Source: Paenibacillus sp. JNUCC-31
GTDB lineage: Bacteria; Bacillota; Bacilli; Paenibacillales; Paenibacillaceae
Direction of reading: 5' to 3'
Length of the DNA: 64,000 nt
Assembly: GCF_014844075.1 (NCBI RefSeq)
Contig: NZ_CP062165.1
Coordinates: 6,014,001 to 6,078,000, forward strand
The notes under the pieces are model-generated. The model did not search any database, was not told the DNA's origin, and saw only the letters and a program-made list of their open reading frames with translations. The position numbers and the translations under genes were made by a program. Positions 15,538 through 25,069 of the stretch are shown piece after piece; positions within the stretch are counted from its first letter, which is position 1, and every line of letters starts with the position of its first letter.

Positions 15538-17913
15538 ATGAGTACAGACCAGCAATGGAGCGAGGAACAGCAGCGGGTCAACATTGTAACCGAACAGATT
15601 GAACGGAAAATCGACATCCTAGAAAAAGAGGTCGGTTCCTTCCGGGACGAAGTTGTGGGCATGAGAAAAGACTTCTGGGACGAAGTCACCATGAACTTCA
15701 GCGAAGCGGATGACGTGGGTGAGACCTCCACCAGCATGCGGCAGCAATCACAGGTTCTGTCTGACCGGGAGCGTAGTCATCTAAATACGGCAGCAGCACT
15801 GGACAAAATGAAACGGCTGCACCATTCACCTTATTTCGGACGCATTGATTTTAAGGAAGACGGCTTTCCGCATGCTGAACGCATTTATCTGGGGATTGCA
15901 TCGTTGCTGGATGAGAACGAAGAATCTTTTCTTGTATATGACTGGCGGGCACCCATATCGAACCTGTATTATGATGGTGCGCCGGGTCCGGTTACGTATC
16001 ATACACCAAGTGGAGAGATTAACGGCGATATTGAGATGAAGCGGCAGTTTGTCATTCGGGATGGACGTATCCGCTTTATGTTTGACACTGGAGTTACGAT
16101 TGGGGATGAGCTGTTGCAGGCCGTCCTCAGCCGAACCTCGGATGCACAGATGAAAAGCATTGTGGCAACAATCCAAAAGGAGCAAAACCGAATTATCCGT
16201 AATGATCGGACTCGCATGCTGATCGTACAGGGAGCTGCGGGCAGTGGTAAAACATCCGCTGCACTTCAGCGTGTGGCGTATCTTCTCTATAAATACCGCG
16301 AGCATTTGCAAGCGGATCAGATGGTCCTTTTTTCGCCCAACCCGATGTTCAACAGTTATGTTTCCACCGTTCTGCCTGAGCTTGGAGAGGAAAATATGTT
16401 GCAAACGACGTTCCAGGAATATTTGGAACGCCGTCTGGGACGTGAATATCAGCTGGAAGATCCATTCATTCAACTTGAATACGTGCTCACCGGAACAGAA
16501 GATCCTCAGTACGAAGCGCGTATGTCCGGTATTCGATTCAAATCGTCTGATTCCTTCCTCAAGGTCATTACACGGTACAAGGACAGCATGCTAACGGAAG
16601 GCATGAAGTTCAAGCCAGTTCGATTCCAAGGGCGGGCTGTAGTCACGGCAGAGGCCATGGCCGAGAAATTTTACAGTTTTGAGTCATCCGTTAAGCTGGT
16701 GAATCGTCTGGAAATACTGCGAGACTGGATGCTCAAAGAGCTATCTGCGTTCGGTAAAGGGGAATTGGAGGCTCCTTGGGTAGATCAACAACTGGATCTG
16801 ATGGAGCCCGAGGATCTGCAACGTGCCTATCAACGCCTGAAGCGAAAGCAAAAAGGGAAGTCGGACACCTTCGATGATTTCCAGCAGGAAAGAGAAATAC
16901 TCGCCCGCATGGTTGTGAGTGATCGGCTCAAGCCTTTGCGCAAATGGATCAAATCCTTGCGTTTTGTCGATGTTCGTCAGCTGTACGCGCATTTATTCAA
17001 CGATCGGGCTCAGATGATCCGCCTATTGGGGGAGGAAGCATTGCCTCCATACTGGGAAGAGATTGGGGACATGACTCTTCGCAGGATGAAAGCACAGGAG
17101 CTGGCGTATGAGGATATCACACCTTATTTGTATTTGCGTGAATTGCTGCTCGGGTTCCATATTAACTCCAATATCCGTCATGTGATTATTGATGAGGCTC
17201 AGGATTACTCTGCATTTCAACTGGCCTTTATGAAAAGGTTATTCCCTAGAGCTAAAATGACGGCACTCGGAGATTTCAATCAGGCTATCTATGCCCATTC
17301 CTCGGTATTGCGTGGAACGGGACCGCTGACTAACCTCTATGGACCGGAAAATACAGAAGTAATTGAACTGACGAGAAGCTATCGTTCAACACAGGAGATC
17401 GTGGAGTTTACCCGCGGCATGGTGCCTGGTGGTGACGAGATCGTTCCTTTTAACCGGAGCGGGGAAAAGCCGAAAGTGATCGTCTCTTCCAATGAGCAGG
17501 AGCATTTGGAAGTTATTACAGCCGATCTCCGTCACCTGATTCAGGAAGGGTACGAATCGGTTGCAGTCATCTGCAAGACGGCGGAAGAGAGCAAGGACGT
17601 ACATGAGGTGTTAAGCAAAGTACTGCCTGCGGCGCCGAAGTTAATCAAAAAAACAACACTGGCCTTTGAACGTGGTGTGCATATCATCCCTGCTTATCTG
17701 GCCAAAGGTGTGGAGTTTGATGCTGTGCTGATCTATGATGGCTCTGCAGAACAATACGCCCAGGAGCATGAACGCAAGCTGTTCTACACCGCTTGTACTC
17801 GAGCCATGCACTTGCTGCACGTGTACTGCCTGGGTAAACCAAGTCCGTTCATTACATCTCAGTCCGAAGAATTATATGACATGGGTAAAGTATCTGCGGC
17901 CCAAGCCGATTAA
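15538..17913 (+). CDS. helD: HelD-type UvrD-like ATPase that recycles RNA polymerase
   Basis: A 791-residue SF1 helicase-like ATPase. The N-terminal antiparallel coiled coil (about 1-90) is the HelD-specific arm that enters the RNA polymerase secondary channel. The ATPase core has Walker A GAAGSGKTS at about 231, Walker B DEAQDYS at about 551, and motifs GDFNQAIY, TRSYRST and the C-terminal YTACTRAMH. Length and order match Firmicute HelD, which releases stalled RNA polymerase; relatives in some actinomycetes and Paenibacillus give rifamycin tolerance. AGAGGGG lies about 11 nt before ATG 15538. It is monocistronic with its own terminator. Confidence 0.92.
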   Translation: MSTDQQWSEEQQRVNIVTEQIERKIDILEKEVGSFRDEVVGMRKDFWDEVTMNFSEADDVGETSTSMRQQSQVLSDRERSHLNTAAALDKMKRLHHSPYFGRIDFKEDGFPHAERIYLGIASLLDENEESFLVYDWRAPISNLYYDGAPGPVTYHTPSGEINGDIEMKRQFVIRDGRIRFMFDTGVTIGDELLQAVLSRTSDAQMKSIVATIQKEQNRIIRNDRTRMLIVQGAAGSGKTSAALQRVAYLLYKYREHLQADQMVLFSPNPMFNSYVSTVLPELGEENMLQTTFQEYLERRLGREYQLEDPFIQLEYVLTGTEDPQYEARMSGIRFKSSDSFLKVITRYKDSMLTEGMKFKPVRFQGRAVVTAEAMAEKFYSFESSVKLVNRLEILRDWMLKELSAFGKGELEAPWVDQQLDLMEPEDLQRAYQRLKRKQKGKSDTFDDFQQEREILARMVVSDRLKPLRKWIKSLRFVDVRQLYAHLFNDRAQMIRLLGEEALPPYWEEIGDMTLRRMKAQELAYEDITPYLYLRELLLGFHINSNIRHVIIDEAQDYSAFQLAFMKRLFPRAKMTALGDFNQAIYAHSSVLRGTGPLTNLYGPENTEVIELTRSYRSTQEIVEFTRGMVPGGDEIVPFNRSGEKPKVIVSSNEQEHLEVITADLRHLIQEGYESVAVICKTAEESKDVHEVLSKVLPAAPKLIKKTTLAFERGVHIIPAYLAKGVEFDAVLIYDGSAEQYAQEHERKLFYTACTRAMHLLHVYCLGKPSPFITSQSEELYDMGKVSAAQAD

Positions 17914-17921
17914 CTTTATCT

Positions 17922-17970
17922 TTCACGTTCGTGAAGAAGGCTTCCGTTCAATGGGACGGAAGTCTTTCTG
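17922..17970 (+). terminator. Tandem-hairpin terminator after helD
   Basis: A small hairpin TTCAC/GTGAA (17922-17935) is followed by a stronger one, GGCTTCCGT (17939-17947) with ACGGAAGTC (17956-17964), then TTTCTGTG. Confidence 0.72.
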
Positions 17971-18190
17971 TGTATTGCGGAATACGATGTGGGGAATAAG
18001 AAACTCCATAAGGTTGGACTTTGGTGTAAGAAATATCACAAATAAGGCTAACGTCGAAGTGCTACAGGCGATCATTACACTGTGCGCGAATTACAATGAT
18101 ACGGCTTCTGACATAAGATCAGATGGATTAGGTTTCATAGATAAAAAATGATCCATCATTTGTGTTGATGCACAATAGGTGTGAATTTTC
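17971..18190. other. Intergenic stretch with no recognised content
   Basis: Between the helD terminator and the promoter of the adenine deaminase gene I see no gene, riboswitch or repeat. In particular there is no purine-riboswitch core. Confidence 0.6.
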
Positions 18191-18219
18191 TTTACACAGA
18201 GGGTCGGGACTCATATAAT
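18191..18219 (+). promoter_or_regulatory. Sigma-A promoter of adenine deaminase gene
   Basis: TTTACA (18191-18196), a 17-bp spacer and a perfect TATAAT (18214-18219) lie 52 bp upstream of the start codon. Confidence 0.8.
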
Positions 18220-18270
18220 CGTAACAATCTATTTTTTTTGGATCGTTTATTTCATGAAGGAGGCAGCAAC

Positions 18271-20127
18271 ATGAACACACCATCTTTTGAACGCCCGTTA
18301 ATGGCGGATTGTGTACCGGATCTGGTAGCAACAGCACGGGGAGACTTGCCTGCAACATTGGTCATTCGGGGCGGAACGCTGGTTAATGTAATTTCGGGTG
18401 AGATTTTACCAGGGATGTCCATAGCGGTACAGGGAGCCCGGATTGCATATGTAGGCAAAGATGTAAGCCATACGATCGGAGAACATACACGCATCATTGA
18501 GGCTGAAGGCAAATACATTGCGCCCGGATTGCTGGATGGGCACTGTCACATTGAAAGTACTCAAATGAAAGTAACCGAGTTTGCAAGAGCCGTTCTGCCT
18601 TCCGGTACAACCGGTGGTTTCTTTGACCCGCATGAGATTTCCAATGTGCTTGGACTGAAAGGTCTGCGATTAATGCTGGATGAAGCACGTACGACCCCAA
18701 TGGCTGCTTATATGCAGGTGGCTTCCTGTGTTCCTTCCACACATCCGGGACTGGAGACAACAGGTGCGTATATTGGACCGGAAGAAGTGGCGGAAGCTCT
18801 ATCCTGGGGGCCGGATATGATTGGTCTAGGCGAAGTGATGAACTTCCCAGGGGTTGTTTATGGCGACGAGACGATGATTGGTGAGATTCAGGCAACGCTG
18901 CGAGCAGGCAAGGTGGCCGACGGTCACTTCACCTGGGCAGCGGATGACTGGCGTCTGCCAGCCTATGCAGCAAGTGGCGTTACGGGGGATCATGAATGTG
19001 TTACGAAGGAAGATGTGGTGGAACGTCTGCGGCTTGGCATGTATGCCAAAATGCGTCAGGGCTCTGCATGGCATGACGTTGCGGAAACGATCAAAGCCTG
19101 CACAGAGCTTGGTTTGGATACACGCCGCATGATGCTGGTGACCGATGATCGAAGTTCCGAGTCATTGCTCAAGGAAGGTCATATGGATTTTGTCGTTCGA
19201 TTGGCTATTTCGCAAGGGGTGAAGCCGGTCACGGCTTTCCAGATGGCAACCATCAATACGGCTGAACGCTTCGGCGTAGCCCGTGACGTAGGTGCCGTGA
19301 TCCCGGGGAATATCGCCGACATTATTTTGCTCGATGGACGTTTGGCGGATGTCCGTGTAGGGATGACGATTGCCGCGGGGCATGTTGTGGCAGAGAACGG
19401 CAAAATGACAGCGGTATGGGATGGCTTCATCTATCCGGAAGAGGCGCTGAACACAGTGAAACTGGAGGCCAATATCCAGCCGAAGGACATGGAGCTGTCC
19501 GCGCCGATTACCGAAGGTATGATTGGAGCGAAAGTCATTCATGTGACAGAGAATCATGTGGATACGAAAGAAAAGCATGTGAATGTCGCGGTGGAACATG
19601 GTAATGTCGTCATTCCGGCTTCTGGTGAAATTTGCAAAATCGCGGTGCTGGAGCGTCATAAACAAACGGGAAATCGTGCTGTTGCGCTTGTAGGAGGCAT
19701 TGGTTTTACATGTCCTGCGGCCATTGCCATGACCGTTGCTCATGACAGCCACAATCTGCTCATTATCGGTAATGATGACGCATTGATGGCTGAGGCAGGT
19801 AACCGGGTCATTAAAATGCAAGGCGGCGTAGCCGTTGTGACTACCTCCGGTGTGACCGAATTCCCATTGCGAATTGCGGGCTTGATGTCAACAGAATCTT
19901 TCGAAAAGGTGGCAGTCCAATCTGCTGCTGTCAGTGAAGCACTGCAGTCTGCTGGCTGTACGTTAAATAACGCCTTCATGACGCTGTCCCTGCTGGCGCT
20001 AGTTGTGATCCCGGAACTGCGTTTGTCCGACAAAGGTCTGGTACGCATTTCGGCAGAAGGCATTGAGCTGGTATCCCTGTTTGATGAAATGGTGGAGAAT
20101 ACACCGGCTGCACCAGCTGGGAACTAA
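18271..20127 (+). CDS. ade: Adenine deaminase
   Basis: Adenine deaminase of the amidohydrolase superfamily, converting adenine to hypoxanthine and ammonia in purine salvage; about 618 residues. Metal-binding motifs are GLLDGHCHIEST and FFDPHEISN, with further barrel motifs GLGEVMNFPG, DGHFTW and TDDRSS. The C-terminal domain (VGGIGFTCPA, LIIGNDDALMAEA) is typical of the family. The start is ATG 18271, preceded by GAAGGAGG; the longer frame from 18181 overlaps the promoter and is rejected. The N-terminus is about 20-40 residues longer than B. subtilis AdeC. It is monocistronic, with terminator at 20180. Confidence 0.95.
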   Translation: MNTPSFERPLMADCVPDLVATARGDLPATLVIRGGTLVNVISGEILPGMSIAVQGARIAYVGKDVSHTIGEHTRIIEAEGKYIAPGLLDGHCHIESTQMKVTEFARAVLPSGTTGGFFDPHEISNVLGLKGLRLMLDEARTTPMAAYMQVASCVPSTHPGLETTGAYIGPEEVAEALSWGPDMIGLGEVMNFPGVVYGDETMIGEIQATLRAGKVADGHFTWAADDWRLPAYAASGVTGDHECVTKEDVVERLRLGMYAKMRQGSAWHDVAETIKACTELGLDTRRMMLVTDDRSSESLLKEGHMDFVVRLAISQGVKPVTAFQMATINTAERFGVARDVGAVIPGNIADIILLDGRLADVRVGMTIAAGHVVAENGKMTAVWDGFIYPEEALNTVKLEANIQPKDMELSAPITEGMIGAKVIHVTENHVDTKEKHVNVAVEHGNVVIPASGEICKIAVLERHKQTGNRAVALVGGIGFTCPAAIAMTVAHDSHNLLIIGNDDALMAEAGNRVIKMQGGVAVVTTSGVTEFPLRIAGLMSTESFEKVAVQSAAVSEALQSAGCTLNNAFMTLSLLALVVIPELRLSDKGLVRISAEGIELVSLFDEMVENTPAAPAGN

Positions 20128-20179
20128 CGAATAACGAATCAACCACATCCGTTTGTCCTTGAAGCGGGAAGGAAAATGA

Positions 20180-20205
20180 AGGTCGTCTTAGGCGGCCTTT
20201 TTTGC
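20180..20205 (+). terminator. Intrinsic terminator after ade
   Basis: GGTCGTC and GGCGGCC pair through Watson-Crick and G-U pairs around a TTA loop, followed by six T. Confidence 0.8.
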
Positions 20206-20520
20206 GTTTAGATGGAAAGCGCTTTCTAGGTCTTCGGTCGTTTGTGGTTCATATGTAATGAATGACTCAAGATAGGTGTAAATAAAGCTTAATTTATAAT
20301 ATTTTCTATAAATGAGTCTTAAGGACTATAAATACAGAAGTGTGTATACCCGAAATAATGTTATATGATTCTTTCGTCGTGAGTCTTAGAGATGATGTTG
20401 CATATAGAAGCAATGTAAATAGTCGTACTTCGAATCTGTGCCTTTGAATGAATATAAAACGATAGAATTTCATCGAGATTTGCACGTCAGAGCTGCAAAC
20501 ATCAAAGGGAGTGTATAAAT
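20206..20520. other. Long leader/intergenic region with a cre-like palindrome
   Basis: GGAAAGCGCTTTCT (20214-20227) is a near-perfect palindrome resembling a CcpA cre core, with both outermost bases off consensus. A TATAAT at 20295-20300 has no good -35. No gene is visible. The next coding sequence is more than 290 bp from the cre-like site, so its target is uncertain. Confidence 0.4.
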
Positions 20521-21441
20521 ATGAAAAGCAAAAGGGGTCAATATTTAGTTTTGTTCATAAGTTGTTTCATGCTGTTAACGAGCAATACCTACACTTGCAA
20601 GGCCACTGCACTGGGTTCAGTTGACAGTTATGAAACCATCCATGGAACGGTACAGGGATCGGTGAGAGCAACCTGGTTATGGGACACCATGCAGATTCAA
20701 AGTAACCCTCAGCTCGTTCTGAAGTTTGCGACTGTGAACAAAATCAATACGATCTACCTACAAATGAATCGGGATGTGAAGCTTCCGTACTATACGGATT
20801 TCATTCGTATGGCCAGAGAGAAAAATATTGCCGTGGACGTCATGGATGGCAGACCTGCCTGGGGATTGACCGAGAGCCGGCAGCAAATTGCCGATTTTCT
20901 GAACTGGGTTGAAGCATATCAAAATCAAGTAGAGCCCAATGAGAAATTTGCAGGCATTCATCTGGACATTGAACCTCATGTTCATCCAGAGTGGAAAACA
21001 AATCAGGCCAGTGTGATTACACAGTGGCAGGGGAACGTTCAATATATAGTTGATCGGGCCGCTCGGATGAAAATGCCTGTAGCCGCAGACCTGCCCTTCT
21101 GGCTTGATGGTTACAAGATTCCGGGTTCAACGATGAATGTAAGCAGCTGGATGATCCGCAAGTTCGATTCAATCACCATTATGGCGTATCGGGATACGGC
21201 TGCGGCTATCTATAAAGTAGCGAAGGATGAGCTTGAGGAAGCGGCACTACTGGGCAAAACGGTATCCATTGCCGTGGAGACCAAGCAGAGCAAGGAAGGC
21301 GACTTTATCACCTTTTATGAAGAAGGTACAGCGTATATGGAAGCACAGCTCCAATTGGTTGAGAAAATGGCGAGTACACAATCGTCGTTTAACGGCTTTT
21401 CGGTCCATGAGTACAGCTCATGGGAGCTATTAAAGAAATAA
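20521..21441 (+). CDS. Secreted TIM-barrel-like protein of unknown function
   Basis: A 306-residue protein with a signal peptide: a basic start (MKSKRGQ), a hydrophobic core to about residue 22, and a probable cut near CKA. The mature part reads like a glycoside-hydrolase-type barrel: TIYLQMNRD, IAVDVMDGRPAWG, GIHLDIEPHVHPEW, PVAADLPFW, ITIMAYRD and a final FNGFSVHEYSSW. The Asp/Glu pair in LDIEPH sits where catalytic acids often occur. I cannot assign a family or substrate. It is monocistronic and faces an AraC regulator across a shared terminator. Confidence 0.7.
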   Translation: MKSKRGQYLVLFISCFMLLTSNTYTCKATALGSVDSYETIHGTVQGSVRATWLWDTMQIQSNPQLVLKFATVNKINTIYLQMNRDVKLPYYTDFIRMAREKNIAVDVMDGRPAWGLTESRQQIADFLNWVEAYQNQVEPNEKFAGIHLDIEPHVHPEWKTNQASVITQWQGNVQYIVDRAARMKMPVAADLPFWLDGYKIPGSTMNVSSWMIRKFDSITIMAYRDTAAAIYKVAKDELEEAALLGKTVSIAVETKQSKEGDFITFYEEGTAYMEAQLQLVEKMASTQSSFNGFSVHEYSSWELLKK

Positions 21442-21460
21442 ATTCCATCCATCAGAAAGA

Positions 21461-21543
21461 AAAAGGTGCTTATAGCCGAACTGAAGTGCGACCTGTCAAG
21501 TGAACAAGTCGCACTTCAAACGAGCTGTGGCACCTTTTGTTTA
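21461..21543. terminator. Long bidirectional terminator between convergent genes
   Basis: The outer stem AAAAGGTGC/GCACCTTTT encloses an inner stem TGAAGTGCGAC/GTCGCACTTCA. T-runs are present on both strands, so it can serve the + strand secreted-protein gene and the - strand AraC gene. Confidence 0.88.
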
Positions 21544-21613
21544 TAAGATCCACAAGTGGAAAGCAGTGAACGATCGCGGCTACAGTGTTCAGGAAACTTC
21601 ATAAAGTTTACGA

Positions 21614-22528
21614 CTAGATCAGCGCAGGTTCCATCTCCACTTTCTCATAAAACATTTTGCGGTATTGGGATGGGGTCGTATTCTTGTGTTTCTTGAACGT
21701 TGTAATGAAGTAGCTTAAATGCTCGAAGCCGACGTCCATGGCAATATCCACAATTTTGTGGTCGGTATTCTCAAGCTGATAACAGGCCTGCTGAACACGA
21801 TAATAGTTGATATAGTCGACCGGGCTTTTCTGCACCATTTGTTTGAAAAAGCGGCAAAAGTGTCCTTCGCTCATATTGGCTTCATCCGCCAGTTCTTTCA
21901 ACTTGAGTGGTTCGGGATAACGCTTGTGAATATAGCTTAACACTGATTTCAGGCGTTCCACTTTATCATGGCTGCCTGCCGAAACGGTTCCTTTAAGTGG
22001 GGCAGGTCTCATATGTTCAAACAATTGTGCAAAGATAAGATAGAGGTAAGCCTTCGTTGTCATCTCACAGGTGGCTGTCCCAGTGGCATGATCAGCGAAA
22101 ATTCGTTTTAAATGATGAAGAATCTCTTGTCCCCACGCTTCATCGGCACGGATATGGTAAGGAGGAAGAATCGTTTTGTGTACAAGGGGGCCCACGAATT
22201 TCTCCTGTACAGCATCGAATGTCCGACTGCCTAACAGCTCCGGGTTAAATACAATGGACGAAAAAACGCAGGGGACATCACCCTTTAGATAGCCTGCATG
22301 AATCTCACCCCGATTGATAAATATGGCTTCGCCCGCCTGAACCTCTACCGTATTCATATCGATTTGAAAAACAGCACTGCCCTGAGTCACCATGGTGAAC
22401 TCCATCTCATCATGCCAGTGGCAATCCAGAATGCTGTCGCCATTCAACTGCTGAATATCCGGGTACACACTGACGGGATACATGGCATTGCCGTGAATCC
22501 GGTTTTCCCGTAATCGTTCACGTTCCAT
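21614..22528 (-). CDS. AraC-family regulator, cupin plus HTH
   Basis: A 304-residue transcription factor. The N-terminal half is a cupin-like ligand pocket (DCHWHDEMEFTMV, INRGEIHAGYLKG). The last 100 residues are the AraC double helix-turn-helix (LKELADEANMSEGHFCRFFKQ, VGFEHLSYFITTFKKH, TPSQYRKMF). It is transcribed divergently from the GH31 gene with 172 bp between starts, so it is probably the local activator for alpha-xyloside use. The intergenic region has paired TCAAAAT boxes two helical turns apart that could be its site. Confidence 0.9.
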   Translation of the reverse strand: MERERLRENRIHGNAMYPVSVYPDIQQLNGDSILDCHWHDEMEFTMVTQGSAVFQIDMNTVEVQAGEAIFINRGEIHAGYLKGDVPCVFSSIVFNPELLGSRTFDAVQEKFVGPLVHKTILPPYHIRADEAWGQEILHHLKRIFADHATGTATCEMTTKAYLYLIFAQLFEHMRPAPLKGTVSAGSHDKVERLKSVLSYIHKRYPEPLKLKELADEANMSEGHFCRFFKQMVQKSPVDYINYYRVQQACYQLENTDHKIVDIAMDVGFEHLSYFITTFKKHKNTTPSQYRKMFYEKVEMEPALI

Positions 22529-22557
22529 AGGAGATTCTCCTTTTGCATCATTATTAA

Positions 22558-22571
22558 TGTAAACGTTCCCA
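22558..22571. promoter_or_regulatory. cre-like CcpA site between AraC and GH31 genes
   Basis: TGTAAACGTTCCCA matches the cre consensus TGWNANCGNTNWCA at every defined position except one (C for W near the end). It lies between divergent starts, so it could repress either gene when glucose is present. Confidence 0.55.
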
Positions 22572-22609
22572 TAGATTGGTGATGTTTATAAGGAAACGGA
22601 TAAGAAATA

Positions 22610-22677
22610 TCAAAATCGTGATATATTTGGTCAAAATATGAGAAGAAATTCGTTATTAATGTCAATATTATTATAGT
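22610..22677 (+). promoter_or_regulatory. Putative AraC boxes and -10 of the GH31 gene
   Basis: TCAAAAT occurs at 22610-22616 and 22631-22637, exactly 21 bp apart, a spacing common for AraC-family half-sites. A TATAGT -10 lies at 22672-22677 without a good -35. This arrangement suits an activated promoter. Confidence 0.4.
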
Positions 22678-22700
22678 ATAACCGAAGGGGGAAAGAAAAC

Positions 22701-25019
22701 ATGAAATTTACTGATGGATTCTGGATGACTCGTGAAGGGTACCACATTCAAAACCCGACTGACATTCGTGATATTGTGCCAAAAGAGGATTCTTTGACCG
22801 TATATGCGGCAACTAAATATATTCGTACCAAAGGCGATACGTTGAATGGTACATTGCTTAAAGCGACGTACAGCTCACCTATGCCTAACGTTATCCGTGT
22901 AACCTTGAATCACCATAAGGGCGGAGTGAAAAAAGGGCCTGAATTTGAGCTTAACCATCAAGATGTGAACGTTGACATCTCGAAAAATGAACAAGGTGCT
23001 GTTTTGAAAAGCGGCAATCTGGAAGTTCAAATCGACAAAACGAATGGGTGGGACGTCAGCTTCCTGTATGGAGGAAAACGGATTACAGGTAGTGGTCAAA
23101 GAGCGGCTGGTTATATTACAGGTCCGAGTAAGGAAGCGTACTTCCGCGAGCAGCTTGATCTCGGCATTGGTGAATACGTTTACGGACTTGGTGAGCGCTT
23201 CACACCGTTTGTTAAGAATGGTCAAGTGGTTGATACTTGGAATGAGGACGGCGGTACAAGCAGCGAGCAGTCCTATAAAAACATTCCTTTCTATTTGTCC
23301 AATAAGGGATATGGCGTATTTGTAAACCATCCTGAACGCGTATCGTATGAGATTGCATCTGAGAATGTATCTAAAGTGCAGTTCAGCGTAGAAGGCGAGA
23401 CGTTGGAATACTTCATTATCGGCGGTGACAATCCAAAGGATGTACTTGATAATTATACGAAATTAACAGGTAAACCAGCGCTTCCACCGGCATGGACGTT
23501 TGGTCTGTGGCTGACCACATCATTCACAACGGATTATGATGAAGCAACCGTTAACCATTTCGTAGATGGTATGGCTGAACGTGATCTTCCGCTGTCTGTA
23601 TTCCATTTTGACTGTTTCTGGATGAAGGAATACCAATGGTCTGATTTCGTATGGGATGAAGCAATGTTCCCCGATCCGGAAGGCATGCTTGCACGTCTGA
23701 AAGAAAAAGGTCTTAAAATTTGTGCTTGGATCAATCCTTATATCGCTGAAAAATCCTACTTGTTCGATGAAGGTATGGAGAACGGTTATCTGGTAAAAAC
23801 AGCGGATGGCAGCGTATGGCAATGGGATATGTGGCAAGCAGGCATGGCTCTGGTTGATTTCACGAATCCGGATGCTGTGAATTGGTATAAGAGCAAGCTG
23901 GAAGTCCTGCTTGATCAAGGTGTTGATTCATTCAAAACTGACTTTGGTGAAAGAATTCCGACAGATGTCGTGTACTTTGATGGCTCTGATCCGGTTAAAA
24001 TGCACAACTATTATACACAGCTCTATAACAAAGCTGTATTTGAATTGCTCGAAGAAAAGATTGGCAAAAATGAAGCTGCCCTGTTTGCACGCTCTGCAAC
24101 AGCAGGTGGTCAACAGTTCCCGGTTCACTGGGGTGGAGACTGCTCTTCTACTTATGAATCCATGGCTGAATCACTTCGAGGCGGTCTCTCTCTTGGACTT
24201 TCCGGTTTCGGATTCTGGAGCCATGATATCAGTGGCTTTGAGAGTACAGCAACCCCTGACGTATATAAACGCTGGGTGCAATTCGGACTTTTATCTTCTC
24301 ACAGCCGCTTACACGGAAGTACTTCGTATCGTGTGCCTTGGCTGTTCGACGAGGAATCCGTGGACGTTGTTCGTGACTTTACCAAACTCAAAATCAGCTT
24401 GATGCCGTATCTCTACAATTCTGCGGTGGAGTCGACTGTAAAAGGTATTCCGATGATGCGCGCTATGCTGCTGGATTTCCCTGACGATCCAACAACATAC
24501 AGCCTGGATACACAATACATGTTTGGTGATTCGATCCTGGTGGCTCCAATCTTCAACAAGGAGGGTGATGTTCGTTATTACCTGCCTGAAGGTACATGGA
24601 CCAACTATCTGACAGGTGCTAAAGTTGAAGGTGGACGCTGGATTAGCGAAAACCATGACTTCAAAACACTGCCAATGATGGTTAAGCCAAACAGCCTGAT
24701 TGCTGTTGGTGCTGTGGATAGCAAACCGGATTATGACTTTGCGGATAATGTATCCCTTCACTTGTTCGAACTGGCTGACGGCAACTCCGCTCAAGCGGTG
24801 GTTGTAAACCAAAATGCTGAGCAGGAGTTGGTTGTTAACGTATCCCGTAACGGCTCTGTTCTGGAAGTTCGTGCTGAAGGTGCAGGCAAACCATGGAATC
24901 TCGTGCTGCGTGGCATGGAGAGTGTATCCAGCGTGGAGGGCGGCTCCCAAGTGTCTGGTGCCAATGGTGTTGTCGTTACGGCAGCAGCAGGTACAAGCTC
25001 GCTTACCATTCAACTGTAA
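22701..25019 (+). CDS. yicI: GH31 alpha-xylosidase (YicI type)
   Basis: Alpha-xylosidase of glycoside hydrolase family 31, 772 residues, the same length as E. coli YicI. The nucleophile is Asp414 in FKTDFGERIP, the YicI-type signature that separates alpha-xylosidases from alpha-glucosidases. The acid/base is Asp480 in HWGGDC. The N-terminal beta-sandwich (1-250), the barrel with FHFDCFWMKEYQW, and C-terminal beta domains are present. There is no signal peptide, so it should act in the cytoplasm on isoprimeverose-like or xyloglucan oligosaccharides. The ribosome site is AAGGGGG. Codon choice is more biased than in its neighbours, suggesting high expression when induced. Confidence 0.93.
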   Translation: MKFTDGFWMTREGYHIQNPTDIRDIVPKEDSLTVYAATKYIRTKGDTLNGTLLKATYSSPMPNVIRVTLNHHKGGVKKGPEFELNHQDVNVDISKNEQGAVLKSGNLEVQIDKTNGWDVSFLYGGKRITGSGQRAAGYITGPSKEAYFREQLDLGIGEYVYGLGERFTPFVKNGQVVDTWNEDGGTSSEQSYKNIPFYLSNKGYGVFVNHPERVSYEIASENVSKVQFSVEGETLEYFIIGGDNPKDVLDNYTKLTGKPALPPAWTFGLWLTTSFTTDYDEATVNHFVDGMAERDLPLSVFHFDCFWMKEYQWSDFVWDEAMFPDPEGMLARLKEKGLKICAWINPYIAEKSYLFDEGMENGYLVKTADGSVWQWDMWQAGMALVDFTNPDAVNWYKSKLEVLLDQGVDSFKTDFGERIPTDVVYFDGSDPVKMHNYYTQLYNKAVFELLEEKIGKNEAALFARSATAGGQQFPVHWGGDCSSTYESMAESLRGGLSLGLSGFGFWSHDISGFESTATPDVYKRWVQFGLLSSHSRLHGSTSYRVPWLFDEESVDVVRDFTKLKISLMPYLYNSAVESTVKGIPMMRAMLLDFPDDPTTYSLDTQYMFGDSILVAPIFNKEGDVRYYLPEGTWTNYLTGAKVEGGRWISENHDFKTLPMMVKPNSLIAVGAVDSKPDYDFADNVSLHLFELADGNSAQAVVVNQNAEQELVVNVSRNGSVLEVRAEGAGKPWNLVLRGMESVSSVEGGSQVSGANGVVVTAAAGTSSLTIQL

Positions 25020-25031
25020 TATGTATTGATG

Positions 25032-25069
25032 ACAGAAGGGCGGTGCCGGAAGGTGCCGTCTGTTTGTTT
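25032..25069 (+). terminator. Weak terminator-like hairpin after GH31 gene
   Basis: CGGTGCC (25041-25047) and GGTGCCG (25052-25058) pair with two G-U wobbles around GGAA, flanked by ACAGA/TCTGT and an interrupted T-run. It may be only partly efficient. Confidence 0.5.

Noticed and set aside
15826..16473. 215-codon open frame on the - strand
   Set aside because: Antisense to the helD ATPase core; a shadow of a well-supported gene.
18100..18270. Purine riboswitch upstream of adenine deaminase
   Set aside because: The TCATATAAT string superficially recalls the start of purine riboswitches, but it is the -10 of a normal promoter and no conserved loop sequences follow.
19162..19821. 219-codon open frame on the - strand
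   Set aside because: Antisense to adenine deaminase, rich in His, Cys and Arg, with no domain pattern.
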